Origin: Aristolochia californica
Taxonomy: Eukaryota; Streptophyta; Magnoliopsida; Piperales; Aristolochiaceae
Assembly (NCBI GenBank): GCA_029961685.1
Contig: JARWKL010000002.1
Coordinates: 15,034,908 to 15,098,907, forward strand
DNA length: 64,000 nucleotides
Direction: 5' to 3'
Below are positions 50,425 to 59,500 of the stretch, piece after piece (the first letter of the stretch is position 1; every line of letters begins with the position of its first letter). Below the pieces are notes generated by a model. The model was not told the DNA's origin, did no database searches, and saw only the letters and a list, made by a program, of their open reading frames with translations. Made by a program: the position numbers and the translations under genes.

Positions 50425-50850
50425 AAATGACCTATGGATCCAAACATTTTAAAGAGAATAACAAATGTTCATTGAATTCTCAAGTGAACGTGCGGTGGGA
50501 TATTTACTCGAGTCAAACAAGCCATTATTTTTCCTATTTAAAAAAAGCTGACCTAACAATCATAGATGATTGTAAAGTGATTTATCGGTCAATCATGCAT
50601 AACGGGCCATATTTTTGTAACAAATGACTTATGGATTGGGAGTCCACACTCAGTTAAAAATCCCCCGTCTCTCCCTTTTCTCAATGATTGCTAAACCTAA
50701 TGTATAAAAACAAAAAAGAGTTTACAATCCCTAAAAATTACAGACAACTTTTGGAATTATCTCTCTCTATAATTGTGCATTTCCATTTTAGATGTATGCT
50801 TTTTTCTTAAATCAAAACTTGAGTTTTCACTTTCCCTTCATCTCGTAAAC
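50425..50850 (+). repeat. Satellite monomer remnant between the two insertions
   Basis: It resumes at aaatgacctatggatcc exactly where the array was interrupted at 45154 and runs to tctcgtaaac, where the solo LTR begins. It contains an intact frame A, an exact dyad and a C-rich tract. So two independent insertions lie about 420 bp apart in a single monomer. Confidence 0.93.
50557..50572. other. Conserved dyad of the satellite (representative copy)
   Basis: CAATCAT-AG-ATGATTG has 7-bp arms and a 2-nt centre. The motif is found in most monomers in both orientations (plus-strand caatcatctatgattg in the reverse block) and is often followed by a looser pair, TGATT..AATCA. It could be a protein-binding site or simply a conserved part of the repeat. 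Confidence 0.65.
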
Positions 50851-50913
50851 TGTTGAATTTATGGAAAAGTGAAATACTTCATTGACATCAATAAATTGTT
50901 GTCATCAGAGTAC

Positions 50914-50918
50914 ATGAA
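50914..50918. other. Left target-site duplication of chromovirus 2 (ATGAA)
   Basis: ATGAA precedes the 5' LTR; ATGCA follows the 3' LTR at 56164-56168. One of five bases differs, which is plausible for an old duplication. Confidence 0.65.
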
Positions 50919-51338
50919 TGTTATGGACTCCATAGCATCCCAAGTTATCAACAGGCGTAGGAATTAAATTATGTTATTTCCCTTTTCATGTATTTCAATT
51001 TGGTTTGGTTTGGTTTGGAGTTAATTTGGCGTGAACCAATTGACCCATGGGTCTAGATTGTATTTTCGTTCCCAAACCTATTTATTGGGACGTCAAGATG
51101 AATGAAGGTTAAGCATTGAGAAATTTAGTTTAGACAGGTCAGATTCTCCCTCCAAGATCTAGGTCAGATTTCCCTTTGAGGTCCAGGTCGAATCTCCTTC
51201 AAGGTTCAATCCATTCCATTCCAATTTCCACCATTACACGTTCAAGGAACACGAACCCTCTTCCAGCATCAACAGGCAATCTGGAGGGAAGAGAGGGAAG
51301 AAGGGTGACACGATCCATGGCTCGGGACGATCCCAACA
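50919..51338 (+). repeat. 5' LTR of chromovirus 2
   Basis: 420 bp, TGTTATGGACTCC.. to ..GATCCCAACA. It contains a short ggtttggtttggtttgg repeat near 51000. The right end is fixed by the primer-binding site that starts 3 bases later. Confidence 0.92.
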
Positions 51339-51341
51339 TCA

Positions 51342-51353
51342 TGGTATCAGACA
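51342..51353 (+). other. Primer-binding site of chromovirus 2
   Basis: TGGTATCAGACA begins three bases after the LTR and matches the initiator-Met tRNA end for its first ten bases (TGGTATCAGA, then G expected). Confidence 0.85.
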
Positions 51354-51378
51354 GGTCCACCCTTGGGGGTTCCTCTTC

Positions 51379-52482
51379 CTAGAGGATCTGCGACAGATAA
51401 TTGATGAAAATTGCCACAGATCAGAGGCAGATCTTGCTGCTCAGCGCCAAAAAATTGATGACCTACAAACCACGATGAACACCATGGATTCATCCTTACA
51501 ACAAATTTTGTGGCAACTTGTTGTGCTTGGGGGTCGAGGGCCACTTCTGCCAGTAGACGATTCTCCTCAGGCCGAGCAACACCTCCACCAGCCACCACCA
51601 CTGCGCCAGCCCCATCCCCCAATGCCTCCTCACGCACAGGGACCAAATTCGGTTCCTAGGTATTTCAAACTAGACTTTCCTACATTTGATGGGTCTAAGG
51701 ACCTCTTGATCTAGTTACACAAATGTGACCAGTTCTTTTCCCATAAAAAACCATTGGCGGATGACAGGGTTCATTTTGCCGCATACCACATGCTTGATGA
51801 AGCGCTCCTATGGTATCACCAATTCCAAAATGAACCTTTGGTTCATGATTGGGCGACCTTTAAACAATCTTCCATGTTGAGGTTTGGTTCTCTAGCTAGT
51901 AGTAATCCATTGGGTGAATTGATCAATTATAAATAGACTGGTCCCCTAGATGTGTACCAAAAGACCTTCCAGGAACGTTTTTCCAGAGCTAGTGATTTTG
52001 TCAAACCCTCCCAGTATGTTCAAATCTTTATTGCTGGCTTGACAGAGGCTTTGCCTCTGGAAGTTGAATTACATGGTCCTACAAAATTGGACCACACCAT
52101 GAATTTGGTCAGGGCAATTGATAATAAACAGGGTGTTTTAAAGGAGTGATTGGTCAGAAAATCAGTTTGGCCAAACAGGACAACCTCCACTGTGCCTTCA
52201 CCATATTCAGGGCCTCCACGACCTAGTGCAGCACAGCGTGCAGAAAGTTCTACCTCTATGCCACCAGCCCCTTATATAAAAAAATTGAATAGACAAGAGA
52301 TGGAACAAAGAAAGGCCAAGGGCCTTTGTTTTAATTGTGATGAACAGTATGTCCAGGGTCACATATGCAAAAGATTATTCAGTGTGACTCTTTGGGAGGA
52401 TTGTAAGGACATATTACCTGACGAAGACATTGTTGATACAAAACAAGAGGGCATAGAGATTTCACTTCATGCCATGCCATGA
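51379..52482 (+). pseudogene. Chromovirus 2 gag
   Basis: A single frame with three in-frame stops (51712, 51934 and 52147) carries the whole gag. An N-terminal helix-like segment (EDLRQIIDEN..AAQRQKIDDLQ) is followed by a His/Pro-rich stretch. The gag domain includes KLDFPTFDGSKDLLI, AAYHMLDEALLWYHQF, LRFGSLASSNPLGELINYK and YQKTFQERFSRASDFVKPSQY; the knuckle is LCFNCDEQYVQGHICKRLF. The stop at 51712 is TAG for TGG and the stop at 51934 is TAG for CAG, judged by chromovirus 1. A small duplication (atgcc) near 52475 shifts the frame before the protease. Confidence 0.92.
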
Positions 52483-52830
52483 CTGGCTGGCATAGTTCTA
52501 ACACCATGCAAGTTTTGGCACAGTTGCACCATCTCCAGTTATTAGCATTAGTTGACTCTGGCAGCATGCATAACTTCTTCAGTCAGCCAGCGGCCGAGCA
52601 GCTTGGGTTAGTAATCTAGCAGACCATAGCCCTCTCAGTCTCAGTCACCAATGGGGAGAAAATCATGAGTGTGGGTATTTCTATAGCCACCCACTTTTAT
52701 ATTGAGCGCCACTCCTTTAGTGCCGATTTCTTGGTGATTCCACTAGCAAGATTTGATTTGGTACTTGGAGTTAAATGGCTCCAACAGTTGAGGCCCATTT
52801 TGTGGGATTTCTAGGCCCTGACCATGACCT
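52483..52830 (+). pseudogene. Chromovirus 2 aspartic protease
   Basis: LALVDSGSMHNFFSQPAAEQLGL carries the D-S-G triplet at 52554-52562. It is followed by FSADFLVIPLARFDLVLGVKWLQQLRPILWDF. Stops at 52617-52619 and 52812-52814 interrupt the frame. Chromovirus 1 has CAA at the first of these and AAG at the second. Confidence 0.88.
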
Positions 52831-53978
52831 TCACAGAAGCCCAGCATCAAATCACCTTGCAAGGCACACAGGCTACAGTGCCCTGCGCACTTCAGTCAAT
52901 TCAGGTCCAAAGCACTGAACACTATAAGTTATCTCACTTACTTACAGATTTTAAAGATTTATTTCAAGATCCTACTACTCTTCCGCCTATTCACCACTGT
53001 GATCACCGTATCAGATTGAAGATGGGAATTGAACCTGTGGTGGTTTGGCCTTACCGTTACCCCCACTTACAGAAGGATGAAATTGAGAGGTAGTGCCAAA
53101 ATATGCTCACCCAGGAAATTATTCAGCCAAGTAGGTCTCCTTTCTCATCCCCGGTATTACTGGTCAAAAAGCATGATAAGTCGTGGAGGTTTTGTGTGGA
53201 CTACCGGCAACTCAATGCGCACACTATTAAAGACAAATTTCCCATCCCAGTGGTGGACGAGTTGTTAGATGAGTTACACGATGCCACTATATTTACCAAG
53301 CTGGATTTGAAGTCAGGCTATCAACAAATTCGCGTTCATCCTTTAGATGTGGAGAAGACCGCGTTCCTCACACACCACGGTCATTTCAAGTTCCTCGTGA
53401 TGCCCTTTGGTCTCTCCAATGCCCCATCCACATTCCATGCCCTTATGAATGAGGTAGTATTTAGCTCTATCTTGCAGAAATATGTTCTCGTATTTTTTGA
53501 TGATATATTGGCGTATAGCCAACATTGGGACGAGCACATTCAGCACCTTCACCAGGTCTTTACTCTTCTCCGCTCCCATTATTTGGTTTTAAATAAGTCC
53601 AAATGTTCTATGGGCACCTTCGAGGTGGCATACTTGGGCCACATTATTTCAGCAGTTGGGGTGAAGGTTGACCAAAGTAAGATGCAGGCTGTCACAGATT
53701 GGCCTCCCCCTACATCCATGACAGCGTTAAGGGGATTTTTGGGCCTCGCGGGGTATTATAGAAAATTTATCCGCAGCTATGGTCAGATTGCAGCACCACT
53801 CAACAACCTACTTAAGAAAAATGCCTTCACCAGGTCTGAGACAGGGGATCATTCTTTTCAGCAATTGAAGCACGCCTTATCATCAACGCTGGTTTGGCAA
53901 CTACCGGAATTTGATGAGTTATTTGTGGTGGAATGTGATGCTTCAGGTGGTGTTATTGGTGCAGTGTTACAGCAATAG
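52831..53978 (+). pseudogene. Chromovirus 2 reverse transcriptase
   Basis: After a link open from 52824 (DLFQDPTTLPPIHHCDHRI) and a stop at 53091-53093, a 291-codon open stretch at 53103-53978 holds the whole reverse transcriptase: [68 protein letters not shown] and the catalytic LVFFDDILAYSQHW. Next come CSMGTFEVAYLGHIIS and GLAGYYRKFIRSYGQIAAPL, and the start of RNase H (VVECDASGGVIGAVLQQ). It is the best-preserved coding segment of the window. MPFG is preceded by V where chromovirus 1 has G (FLGMPFG). Confidence 0.95.
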
Positions 53979-54400
53979 GACCACCAGATCGCTTACTTTA
54001 GCCGCCAGCTTGGCCTCCACCATCACAAGCTATCAGCTTATGAGAGGGAATTCATCGGTTTAGCTAAAGCAATACAGCATTGGCGGCCTTATCTTTGGGG
54101 GCACATATTTCTGATTCGAACCGATCATTGCTGCCTAAAGTATCTTCTAGAGCAGCGCCTCACCACCTCCCTTCGGCAGCATTGGTTGAGTAAACTGATG
54201 GGGTTTGACTTTACAGTTGAACATAAATCTGGCAGTTTGAATGTGGGGGCTGATGCTTTGTCTCATCGGGACCTTCCAAAGTCGCACTTACATGCTATCA
54301 GTCAGCCCAGAGTTGTCTTGTTGGATTCTATTAGGGAGGAGACACAACAGTATCCCGGAACTTTTTGCATTATATCATGAGACTCAGCAGGGGACATTGG
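53979..54400 (+). pseudogene. Chromovirus 2 RNase H
   Basis: The frame continues after TAG 53976-53978: IAYFSRQLGLHHHKLSAYEREFIGLAKAIQHW, RTDHCCLKYLLEQRLTTSLRQHWLSKLMGFDF and GADALSHRDLP. The DALSR motif is DALSH here. The first catalytic Asp lies just upstream in VVECDAS. A one-base insertion near 54360 shifts the frame and a deletion near 54440 restores it. Confidence 0.9.
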
Positions 54401-55577
54401 AGTGGCATTGGACGATCCAGGATCGTCTAATCCTATTCAAAACCGGATTTTTTTGCACCACACGTTGCCACTTATTACCAGCATTTTAGCCTCTTTCCAT
54501 GGTAGTACACATGAGGGCCGATAGAAAACATATTTTTGGATCACTCGGGACTTTTATTGGAAGGGCATGAAGCGTAGTGTAGCCGATTATGTGACGGCTT
54601 GCCAGATTTGTCAACAGAATAAAGCTAAATCTTTAAGTCCAGCAGGGTTGCTCCAACAACTTCAGCTACCGTCACAAGTCTGGTTCGATAAATCCATGGA
54701 CTTCATTGATGGCCTTCCCCCCTCATCTAGAAAATCAGTTATATTTGTAGTGGTTGACCGTTTCTCAAAGTATGGCCATTTCCTCCCTCTGGCGCATCCT
54801 TACACTACAGCTCAAGTAGCTCACCTATTCATGGATAATATTGTCTAGTTACATGGGATGCCAGCCTCCATTACTAGTAACAGGGATGCTATTTTTGTTA
54901 GTATGTTCTGCAAGGAACTATTCAAGCTGCAAGGCACGAAGTTGGCGTTCTCTTCCGCCTACCATCCACAGACTGATGGACAGACCGAGGTCGTTAACTG
55001 AACGATTGAGATGTATCTCCGTTATTTTGTGGGGGACTCACCTAAACGGTGGGTTAAGTGGCTGACTTGGGCAGAATTCTGTTACAACACATCCTACCAC
55101 AGTGCACCCGACTACTCCATTCAAGGTAGTATATGGCAGAGATCCGCCTCGACATTTATCGTATGAACCAGGTGCATCCAAGGTTGCCACCTTGGACCAG
55201 GCTTTACCAGAAAGGGACGCCATGCTCAGTGAGGTGTGCACTAATCTCCAAGAGGCCCAACATACTATGAAATTCTATTATGATAAGCAGCACCGAGAAG
55301 TATTCTTTTCTCCAGGAGATTATGTATGGCTGCGTCTCCAACTTTACAAGCAGCTTTCACTGACAACCTCCAAATGCGACAAGCTATCTCCGAAGTATTA
55401 TGGTCCCTTTCAGGTGTTAGACCGCATTGGCACAGTTGCCTACCACTTGCAGCTTACGCCAGAAGCAAAGATCCACAATGTGTTTCACGTCTCCCAACTG
55501 AAGACCTTCCAGGGCGACACCCCCTTGCTACACACTCATCTGCCACCACTACATGAGGGACGTGTCCTTTCTACTCC
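54401..55577 (+). pseudogene. Chromovirus 2 integrase
   Basis: The zinc-binding part reads FHGSTHEGR, a TAG at 54522-54524, then YVTACQICQQNK with both Cys. The core has [29 protein letters not shown] (first Asp) and [18 protein letters not shown] (Glu). At the second catalytic position (54879-54881) the codon is AAC, Asn, where chromovirus 1 has Asp (SDRDAIF), so the site is inactivated. Stops are at 54846-54848 and 54999-55001, and a frameshift lies near 55105. The C-terminal region reads KLSPKYYGPFQVLDRIGTVAYHLQL and NVFHVSQLKTF (GPY/F module). Confidence 0.92.
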
Positions 55578-55767
55578 AGCTCAGGTGTTGAAGGCTCATC
55601 GCATTCAGGGCAATTGGGACGTACTCGTGCAATGGGCTGCCGCTAACCCCAATGACACTACATGGGAGCCCTTAGCAATTTTCTGGTCTCTATACCACTC
55701 TTTTGAGCTTGAGGACAAATTTTTTATCCAGGAGGGGGGTGATGGTATGGACTCCATAGCATCCTGA
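55578..55767 (+). pseudogene. Chromovirus 2 chromodomain
   Basis: In frame with the integrase end (open from 55102): PAQVLKAHRIQGNWDVLVQW, NPNDTTWEPLAIFWSLYHSF, ELEDKFFIQEGGDG. This is a complete chromovirus chromodomain with the TWEP and LEDK hallmarks and no stop. The frame runs through the polypurine tract into the LTR and ends at 55767, which is usual for this family. Confidence 0.9.
55730..55742 (+). other. Polypurine tract of chromovirus 2
   Basis: AGGAGGGGGGTGA immediately precedes the 3' LTR, identical to the tract of chromovirus 1. Confidence 0.88.
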
Positions 55768-56163
55768 CTTATCAACAGGCGTAGGAATTAAATTATGTTA
55801 TTTCCTTTTTCATGTATTTCAATTTGGTTTGGTTTGGTTTGGAGGTAATTTGGCGTGAACCAATTGACCCATGGTTCTAGCTTGTATTTTCATTCCCAAA
55901 CCTATTTATTGGGACGTCAAGATGAATGAAGGTTAAGCATTGATAAATTTAGTTTAGATAGGTCGGATTCTCCCTCCGAGGTCTAGGTCGGGTTCTCCCT
56001 TTGAGGTCCAAGTCGAATCTCCTTCAAGGTTCAATCTATTCCATTCTGATTTCCACCATTACAAGTTCAAGAAACAAGAATCCTCTTTCAGCGTCAACAG
56101 GCAATCTGGAGGGAAGAGAGGGAAGAAGGGTGACACGATCCATGGCTCGGGAAGATCCCAACA
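55743..56163 (+). repeat. 3' LTR of chromovirus 2
   Basis: 421 bp, starting TGGTATGGACTCC (TGTT changed to TGGT) and ending GATCCCAACA. By hand I count about 28 differences from the 5' LTR, most of them transitions, plus one single-base indel. Confidence 0.92.
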
Positions 56164-56172
56164 ATGCACCTC

Positions 56173-56180
56173 TATTTATA
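56173..56180 (-). promoter_or_regulatory. Probable TATA box of the solo LTR
   Basis: The minus strand reads TATAAATA followed by GAGGTGC. Position within the LTR and similarity to the copia LTR at 5.8 kb suggest a U3 promoter. Chromovirus 2 inserted just downstream of it. Confidence 0.5.
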
Positions 56181-56531
56181 ATAGAGGAAGTAGTAGCGTC
56201 CAATTACAATAAAACTACCCTTGTCCCATTTACACCCAAACTCTAACACTAGTCCTAACATAATTAAATAACTCAATATAGATAAAAGACAAACATAACT
56301 CAAACTAAAACTCTTCTTGGTCATGACCCTAAGATAAAGATACTTTTTGTGAGTCCTTCTTGATCTTCCAACTGATATGGTAAGGATGCTAGCTCATGGT
56401 AATCATTGTGGGTCCTACTTATGGGATTGGACCCATTTTGTGGGCCTTCCTTGTTCGTGTGGCCCATCTTATAATAATCCTAGATATGTGGGTCTTCCTT
56501 GGTCGTGTGGGCTTGAGCTTATCTTCCAACA

Positions 56532-59500
56532 TAAACAATTTTCACAAGATGGCAAATAGATCACAACAAAACGAAAATTTTAGAGTTTATGTATGGAAAA
56601 AATTTAAAACAATAACAAATGTAAGTAAATAATATTTATTCACACACCACAAATGAACACACCAGTTTTGTTATCCAAGTTTGGGAAATACCACTAGTTC
56701 AACGCTAATACCTTGGTATTTTGTAAGAAAAAGATTTCCACACATGTTTTAAAAATCGATATGAGTGCTTGAAAAATGTTAAAGATGCAAATGACCTATG
56801 GATCCAAACCTTTTATAGAGAATAACAAATGCTCATTAAATTCTCAAGTGAACATGCGGTGGGATATTTACCCGAGTCAAACATGCCATTATTTTGCCAA
56901 TTTACAAAAAGATGACCTAACAATCATAAATGATTATTGTAAAGTGATTTATCAGTCAATCATACTTAACGGGTTATATTTTTGTAAGAAATGACTTATG
57001 GATTGGGAGTCAACACTCAGTTAAAAATCCCCTGCTTCCCCCATTTTCCGATGATTGCAAAACCTTATATATAAAAACTAAAAAGAGTTTACAATCCATA
57101 AAAATTCAGACACTTTTTGGAATTATCTCCCTCTACATTTGTGCATTTCCATTATAGGTGTATGTTTTTTTTCTAAATCAAAACTTGAGTTTTCACTTTC
57201 CCTTCTTCTTGTAAACAATTTTGACAAGATGTCAAATAGATCACAACAAAATGAAAATTTTAGAGTTTAGGTATGGAAAAAATTTTAAAAAATAAAAAAT
57301 ATAAGTAAAGAAAATTTATTCACACACCACACATGAACACAAAAGTTTTGTTATCCAAGTTTGGGAAATTCCACTAGTTCAACCCTAATAGTTTAGAATT
57401 TAATAAGAAAGAGATTTCTACACATCTTTTAAATATGGTTATGCATGCTTGAAGCATGTTAAAGACACAAATGACCTATGGATCCAAACCTTTTAGAAAG
57501 AATAACAAATGCTCATTGAATACTCGAGTGAACGAGCGGAGGGATATTTACCTGACTCAAACAAGTGATTAGTTTTGCCCATTTAACAAAAGCTGGCCTA
57601 ACAATCATAGATGATTGTAAAGTGATTTATCAATCAATCATGTGTAATGGGGTATATTATTGTAAGAAATGATTTATGGATAGGGATTCAACACTTAGTT
57701 AAAAATCCCCCGCCTCCCCCTTTCCCCGACGATTGCAAAACCTAATATATAAAAACTGAAAAGAGTTTACAATCGCTAAAAATTACAACCACTTTTGGAA
57801 TTATCTCTCTCTAAATTTGTGAATTTCCATGTTAGATGTATACTTTTTTCTTAAAACAAAACTTGAGTTTTCACTTTCTCTTCATCTCGTAAACAATTTT
57901 AATAAGATGGCAAAAAAGATCACAACAAAATCAAAATTTTAGAGTTTACGTATGGAAAAAATTTTAAAACAATAACAAATGTAAGTAAATAAAATTAATT
58001 GACACACCACAAATGAACACAAAAGTTTTGTTATCCAAGTTTGGGAAATACCACTAGTTCCACCCTAATAGCTTGAAATTTATAAGAAAGAGATTTGTAC
58101 ACATGTTTTAAATATGAGAACGCATGCTTGAAACATGTTAAAGATGCAAATGACCGATGGATCCAAACCTTTTAAAGAAAACAACAAATGCTCATTAAAT
58201 TCTCAAGTGAACGTCTGGTGGGATATTTACTTGAGTCAAACAAGCCCTTATTTTGCCCATTTATAAAAAACTGACATAACAATCATAGATGATTGTAATG
58301 TGATTTATCGGTCAATCATGCATAACGGTCTATATTTTAGTAAAAAATGACTTATGGATTGGGAGTCAACACTCAGTTAAAAATCCCCCGCCTTCTCCCT
58401 TTCCCGATGAGTGCAAAACCTAATATATAAAAACTAAAAAGAGTTTACAATCCCTTAAAACTACAGACACTTTTTGGAATTATCTCTCTACATTAGTGCA
58501 TTTCTATTTTAGATGTATGCTTTTTTCTTAAATAAAAACATGACTTTTCACTTTCCCTTCATCTCGTAAACAATTTTGACAAGATGGCAAATAGATCACA
58601 ACAATATGAAAATTTTAGAGTTTATGTATGGAAAAAATTTAAAAGAATAACAAATGTAAGTAAAGAAAATTTATTCACACACCACAAATGAACTCAAAAG
58701 TTTTGTTATCCTAGTTTGGGAAATTCCACTAGTTCAACCCTAATTGCTTGAAATTTTATAAGAAAGAGATTTCTACACATGTTCTAAAAATGGACATGCA
58801 TTCTTGAAACATGTTATAGGTGCAAATGACCTATGGATCCAAACCTTATAAAGAGAATAAAAAATGTTCATTAAATTCTCAAGTGAACGTGCGGTGGGAA
58901 ATTTACCCAAGTCTAACAAGCCATTATTTTGCCCATCTACAAAAAGCTGACCTAACAATCATGCGTAATAGGCTATATTTTTGTAAGAAATGACTTATGG
59001 ATTGGGAGTCAAAACTTAGTTAAAAATCACCCGCTTCCCCCTTTTCCCAACGATTGCAAAAGCTAATATATAAAAACTAAAAAGAGCTTAATATCCCTAA
59101 AAATTACAGACACTTTTTGGAATTAACTCTCTCGATATTTGTGCATTTTCATTTTAGATGTATACTTTTTTTTTTAAAATCAAAGCATGAGTTTTCAATT
59201 TCCCTTCTTCTCGTAATTTTTTTTTACAAGATGGCATATAGATCACAACAAAAGGAAAAATTTTGAGTTTATGTATGGAAAAAATTTAAAACAATAACAA
59301 ATTTAAGTAAAGAAAATTTATTCACACACTAAAAATGAACACAAAAGTTTGTTATCCAAGTTTGGGAAATTCTACTAGTTCAACCCTAATAGCTTTTAAT
59401 TTTATAAGAAAGGGATTTGTACACATGGTTTAAAAATGGATATGCATGCTTGAAACATGTTAAAGATGCAAATGACCTATGGATCCAAACCTTTTATAGA

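Larger units (their letters stand above)
50919..56163 (+). mobile_element. Chromovirus 2: complete Ty3/gypsy element, degenerate
   Basis: This 5,245-bp element has two LTRs (420 and 421 bp), a primer-binding site, gag, protease, reverse transcriptase, RNase H, integrase with chromodomain, and a polypurine tract. The order with integrase last and a C-terminal chromodomain identifies a plant chromovirus. It is nested inside a solo LTR. The LTR pair differs at about 28 positions by hand count (6-7%), so insertion was not recent. The coding region has at least ten stops or frameshifts and cannot make a full polyprotein. Confidence 0.93.
50851..56531 (-). mobile_element. Copia-type solo LTR, split by chromovirus 2
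   Basis: Left part 50851-50918 (TGTTGAATTTATGG..) and right part 56164-56531 (..TATCTTCCAACA) together make a single LTR of about 430 bp with TG..CA ends. It is flanked by TAAAC at 50846-50850 and 56532-56536, which is one satellite site (ctcgtaaacaatttt) duplicated. No internal region is present, so it is a solo LTR, probably left by LTR-LTR recombination. The TATA-like TATAAATA at 56173-56180 is on the minus strand, giving the orientation. Its U3 end matches the fragment at 25.3 kb. Confidence 0.85.
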
